DNA from: Pseudomonas guariconensis
GTDB taxonomy: Bacteria > Pseudomonadota > Gammaproteobacteria > Pseudomonadales > Pseudomonadaceae
Direction: 5' to 3'
DNA length: 64,000 bases
Assembly (NCBI RefSeq): GCF_900102675.1
Contig: NZ_FMYX01000012.1
Span: 62,001 to 126,000 of the forward strand
This document shows, piece by piece, positions 32,532 through 41,288 of this stretch. The notes beneath the pieces were generated by a model. That model saw nothing but the letters and a program-made list of their open reading frames with translations. It was not told where the DNA came from and ran no database searches. The position numbers were made by a program, and so were the translations under genes. The first letter of the stretch is position 1. The number at the start of each line of letters is the position of its first letter.

Positions 32532-34964
32532 ATGTCCCGTGCCGTAGATTCTTTCCTGCGCCCTAGCCTGATGGCCCTGGCCGTTGCTCTGGCCATCCCG
32601 CTGGGCAGCCCTGCCGTGCAGGCCGCCGAACAGACGGCTCTGCGTACCTACGATCTGCCCAGCGCACCGCTGGCCAGCACCCTGAACCAGATCGCCAGCC
32701 AGGCCGGTATCGCTCTGGCGTTGGATCCGGCGCTGGTCGATGGCCGCACCTCGGCCCGGGTCAGCGGCCAGTACGACGCCTTGGGCGCCCTGCATGCAGC
32801 GCTGCGCGGCACAGGCTTGCAACTGCAGCAAAGCAGCGTCGGCAGCTACAGCCTGGTGGCCACCCCCGACGGCACCCTGGCACTTCCGGAAACCGCCATC
32901 CATGCCAGCGGCGACTTGGAGACGGCCTGGGGCCCGGTAGAAGGCTATACCGCCACCCGCACCGCCGCAGGCACCAAGACCGATACGGCACTTGTCGAAG
33001 TCCCCCGTTCCATCTCCGTCGCGACCCGTCAGCAGATGAATGACCGGAGCGTGCACAGCCTCGACGATGCCGTGCGCTACATGCCAGGGATCGTTTCGGC
33101 GAGTTTCGGCAGTGATACACGGTACGACTGGATGCTCGTGCGCGGCTTCGAGCCGACCCAGTTCCTCGACGGACTGCCACTGCCTCGTGGCGTCTACGCC
33201 AACCCCAAAGCCGAGACCTGGAACCTGGACCGTCTGGCGCTGCTACGCGGCCCGTCCTCTTCGATCTACGGGCAGACTCCACCCGGCGGCCTCTTGGACA
33301 TGGTCAGCCGCCGCCCGCAGGCCGAAAGCGCCCATGAAATCGAACTGCAGTACGGCAGCGATAACCACCGACAGATCAACTTCGCCAGCACCGGCAAGAT
33401 CGATGACCAGGGTCAGTTCCTGTACAGCCTGAGCGGGGTGCTGCGCGACGGCGGCACCCAGATCGACCACATCGACGACAAGCGCTACAACATTGCCCCT
33501 AGCCTGACCTGGAACATCGACGAAGACACTTCGCTGACCTTTCTGTCTCAGTTCACCCGCGACGATACCGGCGTCACGAGCCAGTTCCGCCCGATCCAGG
33601 GCACCAAGATCGACATGCCGTTCGGCAAGATCTCGCATCACAAGAACCTAGGCGACCCAAACTACGAGTTCTACGACCGCACCTATTACGCCTTGGGCTA
33701 TGCCTTCGAGCACCGCTTCAACGATGTCTGGCAGTTCCGACAGAACCTGCGCTACACCAAGTCGGACCTGGCTTTCCAAACGATTACGGTCAGCAGCTAC
33801 AACCCCACCAACCCGCCGGTGGACAACCAAGGCAACACCAGCCGCATGTCCACCAATGTCGATGAGGACATCAGCCAGTTCGCCGTCGACAACAACTTCC
33901 AGGGCAACTTCGACACCGGCGACATCAGCCATACCCTGTTGATCGGCCTGGATCACCAGCGCACCAACACCAACTACCTGGCGATCTACGGCTTCAACGT
34001 GCCCGACACCAACGTCAACAACCCGGTGTATGGGCTGCCGATCACCCGCCCGCCCCGCGCCGACGCCTATTACGACTACAACCAGAAAACCCGCCAGACG
34101 GGCCTGTATGTCCAGGATCAGATGGCCCTGGACAACTGGCGCCTGACCATTGGCGGGCGTGAGGACTGGGTGCACACCGGCACTAAGTACTTCAACGACA
34201 ATGACGCGACCACTACCCAGCGCGACAAGAAATTCAGTGGCAACGCCGCCATCAGCTACGTGTTCGACTCAGGCTTTGTTCCCTACCTGTCCTACGCCGA
34301 ATCCTTCCAGCCGACCAGTGATCCAAGCCCTAAAGCCACGGAGTCGTTCAAGCCGACCGAAGGCCAGCAGTGGGAACTTGGCATCAAGTACCAACCTCCT
34401 GGTTCCAACACCCTGCTCTCCGCCGCGATCTATGACCTGACCCAGAAGAACGTCTCGGTCACCGACACTGTCGCAAACGTGACCGTCACCAGCCAGACCG
34501 GCGAAGTGAAAGTCCGTGGTCTGGAGCTCGAGGCCGTCTCCGACGTCAACGAAAACCTGAAGGTGATCGCCGCCTATACCCTGGCCAAATCCGAAGTGCA
34601 GGACGGCCTCTACAAAGGCAATCGCCTGCAGCGGATGCCGAACCAGCAAGCCTCGCTGTGGGCCGACTACACCTGGCACACCGGCGTGCTCGATGGCTTC
34701 GGTATCGGTGCCGGTGCGCGCTACACCGGCAATACCTATGGCGACCAGGCCAACACCTACCTGGGCAAGGCCGACGCCTACACCGTGTTCGATGCCGCCG
34801 TGCACTACGACCTGGGACGTCTCGACAACAGCCTGAAGGGCGCATCGGTGGCCATCAACGCCACCAACCTGTTGAACAAGGACTACATCTCCACCTGCGA
34901 TGCGTACTACTGCTATTTCGGAGACCAACGCAGCGTCGTCGCCAGTGCCACCTACAAATGGTGA
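32532..34964 (+). CDS. TonB-dependent siderophore receptor with signalling domain
   Basis: 810 residues. Signal peptide to about residue 31 (PAVQA), then the STN domain (about 38-110: LRTYDLPSAPLASTLNQIA) that contacts FecR-like proteins, a TonB box around ETAIHA (119-124), a plug domain (about 150-260) and a 22-strand beta barrel to the end, which finishes with TYKW. The ATG at 32532 has AGGAG; an in-frame GTG at 32343 would read through the hairpin and fecR stop and was rejected. Receptors with STN domains both import a ferric siderophore and switch on their own gene. The siderophore is not identifiable here. Confidence 0.92.
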   Translation: MSRAVDSFLRPSLMALAVALAIPLGSPAVQAAEQTALRTYDLPSAPLASTLNQIASQAGIALALDPALVDGRTSARVSGQYDALGALHAALRGTGLQLQQSSVGSYSLVATPDGTLALPETAIHASGDLETAWGPVEGYTATRTAAGTKTDTALVEVPRSISVATRQQMNDRSVHSLDDAVRYMPGIVSASFGSDTRYDWMLVRGFEPTQFLDGLPLPRGVYANPKAETWNLDRLALLRGPSSSIYGQTPPGGLLDMVSRRPQAESAHEIELQYGSDNHRQINFASTGKIDDQGQFLYSLSGVLRDGGTQIDHIDDKRYNIAPSLTWNIDEDTSLTFLSQFTRDDTGVTSQFRPIQGTKIDMPFGKISHHKNLGDPNYEFYDRTYYALGYAFEHRFNDVWQFRQNLRYTKSDLAFQTITVSSYNPTNPPVDNQGNTSRMSTNVDEDISQFAVDNNFQGNFDTGDISHTLLIGLDHQRTNTNYLAIYGFNVPDTNVNNPVYGLPITRPPRADAYYDYNQKTRQTGLYVQDQMALDNWRLTIGGREDWVHTGTKYFNDNDATTTQRDKKFSGNAAISYVFDSGFVPYLSYAESFQPTSDPSPKATESFKPTEGQQWELGIKYQPPGSNTLLSAAIYDLTQKNVSVTDTVANVTVTSQTGEVKVRGLELEAVSDVNENLKVIAAYTLAKSEVQDGLYKGNRLQRMPNQQASLWADYTWHTGVLDGFGIGAGARYTGNTYGDQANTYLGKADAYTVFDAAVHYDLGRLDNSLKGASVAINATNLLNKDYISTCDAYYCYFGDQRSVVASATYKW

Positions 34965-34991
34965 TGGCCTGACGTCATTCGCTCATCGATC

Positions 34992-35016
34992 AAGCCGTCC
35001 CCGGAAGACGGCTTTT
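34992..35016 (+). terminator. Terminator after the receptor gene
   Basis: AAGCCGTC (34992-34999) pairs perfectly with GACGGCTT (35007-35014), followed by TTTTGGTCTTT. It lies 27 bp past the receptor stop and before the PepSY gene, so that gene is expressed by readthrough or its own promoter. Confidence 0.85.
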
Positions 35017-35047
35017 GGTCTTTCCGGACGCAGAGAAGCAACATGAA

Positions 35048-36160
35048 ATGAAAAGCTCAACCATCCGCCGCTGGTCCTTCATCCACACCTGGACCAGCCT
35101 GGTCTGCACCCTGTTCCTGATGCTGCTGGCCCTCACCGGCCTGCCACTGATCTTCCACCACGAACTCGAGCACCTGCTCGGCGATGCCCCCGAACTGCGC
35201 CAGATGCCCGAGGGCACGCCGCACCTGGACCTGCAGCACCTGGTGCTCAAGGCCCAGGCCCATCGTCCTGGCGAGGTGGTGCAGTACTTCGGCTACGACG
35301 AGGACGAACCTGACGGCGTGGTTGCCATAACGGCTGCCACCGCTGGCACCGAACCCGATGCCTCGCACACCTTCATGCTCGACGCCCGCACGGGTGAAGC
35401 GGTGGCGATGCCTGCGGCCAACGGCGGGCTGATGATGACCCTGCTACGCCTGCATGTAGACATGTTCGCCGGCCTGCCCGGCAAGCTGCTGCTGGCGTTC
35501 ATGGGGGTGTTGTTCGTGGTGGCGATCATCTCCGGCACCGTGCTCTACGCCCCCTTCATGCGCCGCCTGGGGTTCGCCACGGTGCGCCATGATCGCTCGC
35601 ACCGCCTTCGCTGGCTCGACCTGCACAACCTGATCGGCATCGTCACCCTGACCTGGGCCTTGGTGGTCGGTGTCACCGGGGTGATCAGCGCCCTCTCCGA
35701 TGTGGTCATCGCCGCCTGGCGCAACGACAGCCTGGCAGCGATGGTCGCCCCTTACCGGGACGCACCACCGCTCACCGAGCGCGCACCGGCCAGCCGTCTG
35801 CTGGACATCGCTGCCGAGGCGACGCCTGGCATGCGGGCGGACTTCATCGCCTTCCCCGGCACGCGCTTTTCCAGTGAGCACCACTACGCGGTGTTCATGA
35901 AAGGCGCCACCCACCTGACCTCCCACACGTGGACCCCGGTGCTGATCGACGCTCGCACACTATCAGTCACTGCCATCGGTGATCGGCCTTGGTACATGGA
36001 TGCTATGGGGCTGTCGCAGCCACTGCATTTCGGCGACTACGGCGGGCGTCCCATGCAGATCCTCTGGGCGGTGCTCGACGTGCTGACAATTGTCGTGCTG
36101 GGCAGCGGCCTTTACCTGTGGTGGGCCAAGCAGCGCAAGGGTCGGGAGGTGACGGCATGA
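35048..36160 (+). CDS. PepSY-associated membrane protein (iron reductase-like)
   Basis: 370 residues with four to five predicted membrane helices: the first at about 14-36 after MKSSTIRRWSFIHTW, others near 130-155, 190-215 and the C-terminus. Histidines in membrane context (LLRLHVDMF, RWLDLHNLIG) are the PepSY_TM signature thought to bind heme or iron. Such proteins next to siderophore receptors (PiuB, FoxB type) are believed to help release iron from the siderophore at the inner membrane. The ATG at 35048 lies close to the terminator; a run-up from 35015 was dropped. Overlaps the next gene by 4 bp. Confidence 0.85.
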   Translation: MKSSTIRRWSFIHTWTSLVCTLFLMLLALTGLPLIFHHELEHLLGDAPELRQMPEGTPHLDLQHLVLKAQAHRPGEVVQYFGYDEDEPDGVVAITAATAGTEPDASHTFMLDARTGEAVAMPAANGGLMMTLLRLHVDMFAGLPGKLLLAFMGVLFVVAIISGTVLYAPFMRRLGFATVRHDRSHRLRWLDLHNLIGIVTLTWALVVGVTGVISALSDVVIAAWRNDSLAAMVAPYRDAPPLTERAPASRLLDIAAEATPGMRADFIAFPGTRFSSEHHYAVFMKGATHLTSHTWTPVLIDARTLSVTAIGDRPWYMDAMGLSQPLHFGDYGGRPMQILWAVLDVLTIVVLGSGLYLWWAKQRKGREVTA

Positions 36161-36336
36161 GCCACAGGTCGCAATCGACCCGGCGAATCTTCGCCTGGCC
36201 GGCGCTCATCGCCGTTCTGGGCGCGGCAGGGCTGTTTGCCGCGTTATTGGGAGATGGCGGGTGGGACGTGTTGTCCTGGGTGGGATTGGGCGTGCCCGCG
36301 GTGCTGGGGCTGCGAGGGCTGAGCGGCCGCGCCTGA
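36157..36336 (+). CDS. Small hydrophobic protein downstream of the PepSY gene
   Basis: 59 residues starting in the stop of the PepSY gene (ATGA). Two hydrophobic stretches are visible: about 13-30 (WPALIAVLGAAGLFAALL) and 35-52 (WDVLSWVGLGVPAVLGL). Tight coupling points to a partner or assembly role with the PepSY protein in iron uptake. Small genes of this type follow PepSY genes in other Pseudomonas iron loci; no family name is certain. Confidence 0.7.
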   Translation: MSHRSQSTRRIFAWPALIAVLGAAGLFAALLGDGGWDVLSWVGLGVPAVLGLRGLSGRA

Positions 36337-36365
36337 ATACCGTGGAATTGGGCACCGTCGTCCCC

Positions 36366-36400
36366 CGACAGGGCCTGAGTCGCCACCCAGAGCCCTGTCG
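36366..36400. terminator. Hairpin between convergent small membrane protein gene and LPS kinase gene
   Basis: CGACAGGGC (36366-36374) pairs perfectly with GCCCTGTCG (36392-36400) around a 17-base loop in the 90 bp between two convergent stops. It has no T run, so termination on either strand is uncertain. Confidence 0.5.
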
Positions 36401-36426
36401 TGCCTGTCGGCCGCGCGGTGTCCGGG

Positions 36427-37869
36427 CTACTGATCGATGCGCGGCAACAGCGCATCAAGCCGCTGGTGCAACGCGCTGCCGCTTGGCCAGTTGCGCAACA
36501 TCCGCGCCCGGTCACGGGCATAGGCTGGTGCGAAGCTGAGCTGGGTGGCGTGCTGGCACATGGCATCCAGGTCGATCAGCGACCACTGGCCGTCCTGCCA
36601 GAACAGATTGTGTCCTTTGAAATCGCCATGGCTGATGCGCTCGCGAATCAGCTGCTGCATCAGGTGCACCAACGCCTGCACCTGTTCCTCAGGCGCCTCG
36701 CCGCTCTCGACGTACGGCTGGAAACACTCGATCAGATCCGGCCCGTCGGCATACTCGGTGACCAAAAAGGCTCGGCTGCGCAGGCCCATGACCCGCTGCT
36801 CCAGCACCGCCAGCGGCCGCGGCGTGGCGATGTCGAGAAATTCGAGACGGTGCCCTTCGATCCAGGAGTGCCAGGCGCGGCTGGGGCGCCAGAAGCGCTT
36901 GAACCAGTGAGCGGTGTTCTTGATGTTGTAGCGCTTGAGCACCAACGTGCGGCCATCGACCTCGATACGCGCCACGCTGGCTGCACCGCCGGTCTTGTAC
37001 AGATGCCCCGCATCGATCAACGCATCGGCGTTCTGCAGCACCGACAGCATGGCCGGCACTTCGGCGCGACGAATCGCGCGCAGGCCCGAGAGGCTGCGCT
37101 CGACGCTGAACAGCGTGCACTCACGCCCGGCCTTTTCCAGGTAATCCTTCAAGCGCCAGTTGCGCACCTTGTCGATCTGCTTCTGCAAGGCTTCCAACGG
37201 CAGGGCATGTTCGGCATTGGCCAACAAGTAATGGACCAGCAGCTCTTCGATGAAAGGCTCCAGGCGCTTGGGCAACTGGGCGAAGAACACGCCGAGGTTT
37301 TCCAGCACACGCTGGCGCGACAGTTGCTGGCCCGAGGTCTCGGCCTTGATGCCGCCGCCGTCGATCAAGTACAGCTGACCGCCATGACGCAGCAGGTTGT
37401 CCAGGTGCAGGTCTTCTTGCCACAGGCCCTTGGCGTGCATGTGCGCCACAGCGGCGAGCGCTTCGCCCAGCACCTGCTGCTGCTCGTCGGCCAGCACCGG
37501 CAGGTTCTCCACCGCTGCCCAGGCGTCGCCCAAGCTCTGGGCGCCTTCGAGTAACTCGAACAGCAACCAGCCGCCTTCGCCTTCCTTCAGGCCATCTGCC
37601 AACAGCTGGGGTGTCGTCAGGCCTTGTGCGGCAAGCAACTTCACACCTTCGAGTTCGCGCTGGAAGTGTCGGGCGGCATTGCCACCGACCAACAGCTTGG
37701 CCAACACCGGCGTGCCACGCCAGATGCCGGCGCCGACATAGCGTTGCCCCGGCAGCACGCGCAGCAGACTGAGCAATTGCAGGTCCGCGCTGCCGGCCGC
37801 ATCGGCCAGCGTCACGCTCAGCGGTAACGACGGGCTGCGCCCGGCGCTTTTGAGTTCAGACAAACGCAT
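36427..37869 (-). CDS. LPS-kinase-family protein with two kinase-like halves
   Basis: 480 residues, about twice the usual InaA/WaaP length. Two kinase-like catalytic loops can be seen: EDLHLDNLL with YLIDGGGI in the first half (about 145-165) and HGDFKGHNLF with SLIDLDAM in the second (about 400-420), so it looks like a tandem duplication or fusion. Its ATG overlaps the upstream gene's stop by one base (TGATG). It corresponds in position to PA5006 of P. aeruginosa, as I recall. A role in phosphorylating or supporting LPS core assembly is inferred from location and fold. Confidence 0.82.
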   Translation of the reverse strand: MRLSELKSAGRSPSLPLSVTLADAAGSADLQLLSLLRVLPGQRYVGAGIWRGTPVLAKLLVGGNAARHFQRELEGVKLLAAQGLTTPQLLADGLKEGEGGWLLFELLEGAQSLGDAWAAVENLPVLADEQQQVLGEALAAVAHMHAKGLWQEDLHLDNLLRHGGQLYLIDGGGIKAETSGQQLSRQRVLENLGVFFAQLPKRLEPFIEELLVHYLLANAEHALPLEALQKQIDKVRNWRLKDYLEKAGRECTLFSVERSLSGLRAIRRAEVPAMLSVLQNADALIDAGHLYKTGGAASVARIEVDGRTLVLKRYNIKNTAHWFKRFWRPSRAWHSWIEGHRLEFLDIATPRPLAVLEQRVMGLRSRAFLVTEYADGPDLIECFQPYVESGEAPEEQVQALVHLMQQLIRERISHGDFKGHNLFWQDGQWSLIDLDAMCQHATQLSFAPAYARDRARMLRNWPSGSALHQRLDALLPRIDQ

Positions 37870-38621
37870 CAACGCGCCTCCTTTTCACGGCGACGACGCA
37901 CCAAGCGTTGCAACCAAGTATCGACCAGGCTGCTGTCGCCAGGCTGCTGGAGGTAGGCCGCCAGCAGGCTGCGTACGTCCGCCTCGCCCCAGGCGGGGGC
38001 ACGGCGCAGCAAGGGTTCCAGGTCCTTGAGCCGGTCACGCATGCCCATTAACAGCGGGCGGGTCTTCTCCAGATCGATCAACTGGGCCTGCCAGCCTTCG
38101 CGACGCTCACGCAGAAAGATGTGCTTGGGGTAGAAACAGCCGTGCACCTGGCCTGCCGCGTGCAGAGTGCGGGCCAGCTGGCCGCAAGCCTTGAGGATAC
38201 CCTCGCGCTGCCCGGCTGCCAGTTGCGGCCACTGGGCCAGCAGGCTATCCAGATCGCGCCAGTCATCCAGTGCTCGGGTCATGAGAATGGCACGGTGCTG
38301 GCCGTTGCCCTTGCGTTCACCATAGAACACCGCCTGCAAGGCGGGAATCCTGAGCTTTTGGTAACGGCTGATATTGCGGAACTCACGGGCGAAGGTCGGC
38401 TCGCCAAACGGCCGATGCAGGGTCCGCGTGAGGTAGTTGCTCTGGCGCTTGAGGTAGAAGCCCTTGCCCTCGAGCTCCAGGCGAAACACGCTGCTCCAAC
38501 CGCCACGGCCGGTGTTGGGCTCGTCCACGGCGTCGAGCTGCAGCGCCCACAGCGCCTCGAAGTCATTTAGCCCGTGACGTTGCAGCAACGCCTCGTCGGC
38601 ACTGGCCAGGTAATCGGTCAT
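37869..38621 (-). CDS. Lipopolysaccharide kinase InaA-family protein
   Basis: 250 residues. Kinase-like fold with a glycine-rich entry (GGWSSVFRLELEGKGFYLKRQ), a catalytic-loop-like HGCFYPKHIFL and the metal segment LIDLEKTRPL. The canonical catalytic Asp of HxD is changed (HGCF), so activity may differ from classic kinases. It overlaps the next upstream gene by 4 bp and belongs to the waa operon reading right to left. Equivalent to PA5007 by position; in P. aeruginosa genes here have been called wapP/wapQ. Confidence 0.82.
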   Translation of the reverse strand: MTDYLASADEALLQRHGLNDFEALWALQLDAVDEPNTGRGGWSSVFRLELEGKGFYLKRQSNYLTRTLHRPFGEPTFAREFRNISRYQKLRIPALQAVFYGERKGNGQHRAILMTRALDDWRDLDSLLAQWPQLAAGQREGILKACGQLARTLHAAGQVHGCFYPKHIFLRERREGWQAQLIDLEKTRPLLMGMRDRLKDLEPLLRRAPAWGEADVRSLLAAYLQQPGDSSLVDTWLQRLVRRRREKEAR

Positions 38622-39361
38622 TCCCTTCCCTCGAAGAAGCTCACCACCTCACGGATCCGTCGCTTGTCCCTGGAATCCAGGCGCTGGTGACCGCGGTACT
38701 GCAGGTAAAAGCGCAGGCGTTGGGTTGCCGACAGGTGGTATTTGGCGACCTTGTCCAGGCACGCCAGGTCCTTGATCAGGCGGTGACGCAACATCAGGGC
38801 ACGGCAACCGCGCCAGAAGTCGCCGGTCGGGCAGTCAATGAAGAACAGCGTCGCCTTGTCGTCCACCAGCAGGTTGCGCCACTTCAGATCGTTGTGGGCG
38901 AAGTTGTGATCGTGCATGACCCGGGTATGCCTGGCCAGTTGACGGCTGACATGGTCGACCCAGGTGCGGTCGGCCAGGCGCGGGTCCTTGCGTTCGGCCA
39001 GGGCGGACAGATCCTCGGTATTGGGCAGTTCGCGGGTGATCATCGCACCGCGGCCAAAACCCAGGCCGTTGCGTTCCAGGCCCCAGGCCACCACTTCGGC
39101 GGTGGGGATCCCCCATTTGGCAAATTGCTTGAGGTTCTGCCACTCGGCCTTGATGCGCGGCCGCCCCACGTAGCGACGCAGGGCCTTGCCGGCACCGGTG
39201 TAGCGTTTGACGTAATAGTTGACCCCATCCCGCTCGATGCGCACCACTTCGCTGAGCGGGTCACGGGTGAGGCGTTCACCTTGAAGGGCGAACACCGCAT
39301 CGAGACTGCCGAAATCCGCCGCCAGGCCTTCGTAGCCTGGTGCCAGTGTCCAACCCGCCAT
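38618..39361 (-). CDS. Lipopolysaccharide kinase InaA-family protein
   Basis: 247 residues. The catalytic loop reads HDHNFAHNDLKWRNLLVD with the metal-binding FIDCPTGDF, and the Lys of VNYYVKRY fits the ATP-binding lysine. These are the features of the InaA/WaaP kinases that phosphorylate heptose residues of the LPS inner core. Its ATG shares one base with the waaP stop, and it overlaps the following gene by 4 bp, so translation is coupled. Likely equivalent to PA5008 (wapP in some publications). Confidence 0.85.
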   Translation of the reverse strand: MAGWTLAPGYEGLAADFGSLDAVFALQGERLTRDPLSEVVRIERDGVNYYVKRYTGAGKALRRYVGRPRIKAEWQNLKQFAKWGIPTAEVVAWGLERNGLGFGRGAMITRELPNTEDLSALAERKDPRLADRTWVDHVSRQLARHTRVMHDHNFAHNDLKWRNLLVDDKATLFFIDCPTGDFWRGCRALMLRHRLIKDLACLDKVAKYHLSATQRLRFYLQYRGHQRLDSRDKRRIREVVSFFEGRE

Positions 39362-40167
39362 CAGAGCGCATCCCCATAGCGTTGCTTGCGATCGTAGAGT
39401 TTCTGCGCCTTGCGCTCGAGCCAGGCGAGCAGGGCGGCCTCATCGGCCAACACCTGGCGCAACGGGCGCTGGAAGTATCCACGCAAGAAGCGCAGCTTGT
39501 CGCGGCGCGTCAGGCCGATGTCCAGGGCCGAGAAATACAAGGCAGCCAGGTCCTTGTCGCGCCAGCGGCGGGTGATCTTGTCACGGGTCTGGGCCCGGTG
39601 CAGGTCGATTACCGACAGCTTGAAATCTTCCGGCGTCACCGGTCGATCGGTGTGCAGCAGGAAGTGGCAGATGTAGCAGTCGCGGTGGTTGACCCCGGCA
39701 CGGTGCATGCCGCCGGTCATCTTCGCCACCTCGGCGATCAGGGCCCATTTCAGACGTGCCTGGGGCGGTTGCTTGACCCAGTCGATGCTGAAGTCTTCCA
39801 GGCTGATGGTCGGTGCCAGCTCTTCGGTGACGATGAACGAATGCTGACTCGCCGGGTTACTGCCGCGCTCGCCGTAGGCCACGGCGGTCATGGTCGGCAC
39901 GCCGGCTTGGTGTAGACGCTGGATGGCGCGCCACTCCTGGCCGGCGCCGAGGACAGGCAGCTTGGCGCTGAACAGGTTCTTGAAGATCTCGCCCCAGCCG
40001 ATGCCGCGGTGGATCTTGACGAAGTACCCCTCGCCCTCGACCTCGGTACGCAGCGTGCGGCGGCCTTCCAGTTCACGGAACACCTCGCCCTGCAGGGCCT
40101 CCACGGCCTCGAAGGGATCGCGCCCTGCCCACAGGCGCTTGAACGGCTCGGCCAGTATCAGCTTCAT
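39361..40167 (-). CDS. waaP: LPS core heptose(I) kinase WaaP (RfaP)
   Basis: 268 residues, the length of P. aeruginosa WaaP. The eukaryotic-like kinase motifs are the ATP-binding Lys in EGYFVKIHRGIGWGEIFKN, the catalytic GVNHRDCYICHFLLH and the metal-binding VIDLHRAQTR. WaaP phosphorylates the first heptose of the inner core and is essential for outer-membrane stability in P. aeruginosa. The ATG at 40167 overlaps the waaG stop by 4 bp (ATGA); the longer open frame to 40383 runs inside waaG. Confidence 0.93.
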   Translation of the reverse strand: MKLILAEPFKRLWAGRDPFEAVEALQGEVFRELEGRRTLRTEVEGEGYFVKIHRGIGWGEIFKNLFSAKLPVLGAGQEWRAIQRLHQAGVPTMTAVAYGERGSNPASQHSFIVTEELAPTISLEDFSIDWVKQPPQARLKWALIAEVAKMTGGMHRAGVNHRDCYICHFLLHTDRPVTPEDFKLSVIDLHRAQTRDKITRRWRDKDLAALYFSALDIGLTRRDKLRFLRGYFQRPLRQVLADEAALLAWLERKAQKLYDRKQRYGDAL

Positions 40168-41288
40168 GCCTGCTCCTGCCCGAGGATCACGTCGGCGGCG
40201 TGCTGCGGCATGCTGTAAAGGTCCGCGGTATCGGCGAAGGCCAGCCCGTTGCGCGCCCAGGCGGCACGCGCCTGGCCGTCTTCGAGCATGCGTTGCAGGT
40301 AGCGGTTGAGCTGCTCCTGCTCGAACGGCTCGTCCAGCACCAGGCCGCTGTCGGCCTCGGCAATGTAATGGGCATAGCCGCACACTTGGGAAACCAGCAC
40401 CGGCAAGCCGGCCACCAGGGCCTCCAGCAGCACGGTGCCGGTGTTTTCGTTATAGGCCGGGTGGATCAGCAGATCGGCCCCGAGCAGGAAGCGCGGGATA
40501 TCGCTGCGCCCCTTGAGGAACTGCACCTGCTCGCCCAGGCCCAGCGTGGCGCTCTGCAACTGGAACACCTTCGGATCGTCCTGGCCGATGACCATCAGCC
40601 GGGTGCGTTTGCGCAGCGCCGAGGGTAACGCTGCAAGCGCCTTGAGGCTGCGGTCCACGCCTTTGGTCTTGAAGCCCGAGCCGATCTGCACCAACAGCAG
40701 ATCGTCCTCGCCCAGCCCGAACTCCTTGCGAAACTGCGCGCGGATCGCCTCGGCGTCGGCCGGGCGGCGGCGGTCCTGGGAAATCCCCGGCGGCAATAGG
40801 TGGAAGCGCTCAAGCGGGGTGCCGTAGTGCTTGATGAACAGCGGCTGCTGCACCTCGGAGATCATCAGCACCTCGGTGCGGGCGTCCTTGGCGAACACGG
40901 CGCGCTCGTACTCGGCAAAATGCCGGTAGCGGCCCCAGCGGCGGTACAGGCCGCCACGCAGGGTCTGGGCCTTGTCCTCGAAGCAGCCGTCGGCGGCGTA
41001 GTAGACGTCCAGCCCAGGCATCTTGTTGAAACCGATCAGGCGATCGACTGGGCGCTTGGCCAAGTCCGCGGCCATCCAGGCACTGAGCTTCTCGTTGCGG
41101 CGGTGATTGAACAGTGCCTTGACCGGCGCCACCAGCACCTCGAAGCCCGGCGGAATGTCGCCTTCCCAGATCAACGTGTAGACACGGATCTGGTGGCCCC
41201 GCTTCTGGCACTCCAAGGCAATGCGCATGAAATCGCGCTGCAGCCCGCCGAAGGGGAAATATTTGTAAAGCACGAAAGCCAGTTGCAT
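40164..41288 (-). CDS. waaG: LPS core glucosyltransferase WaaG (RfaG)
   Basis: 374 residues, GT4 family. N-terminus MQLAFVLYKYFPFGGLQRDFMRIA is the WaaG hallmark; the donor-binding domain has IHPAYNENTGTVLLEALVAGLPVL with the conserved glutamates. It adds the first outer-core sugar to heptose II. The ATG at 41288 shares one base with the waaC stop, as in the other junctions of this operon. Confidence 0.94.
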   Translation of the reverse strand: MQLAFVLYKYFPFGGLQRDFMRIALECQKRGHQIRVYTLIWEGDIPPGFEVLVAPVKALFNHRRNEKLSAWMAADLAKRPVDRLIGFNKMPGLDVYYAADGCFEDKAQTLRGGLYRRWGRYRHFAEYERAVFAKDARTEVLMISEVQQPLFIKHYGTPLERFHLLPPGISQDRRRPADAEAIRAQFRKEFGLGEDDLLLVQIGSGFKTKGVDRSLKALAALPSALRKRTRLMVIGQDDPKVFQLQSATLGLGEQVQFLKGRSDIPRFLLGADLLIHPAYNENTGTVLLEALVAGLPVLVSQVCGYAHYIAEADSGLVLDEPFEQEQLNRYLQRMLEDGQARAAWARNGLAFADTADLYSMPQHAADVILGQEQA

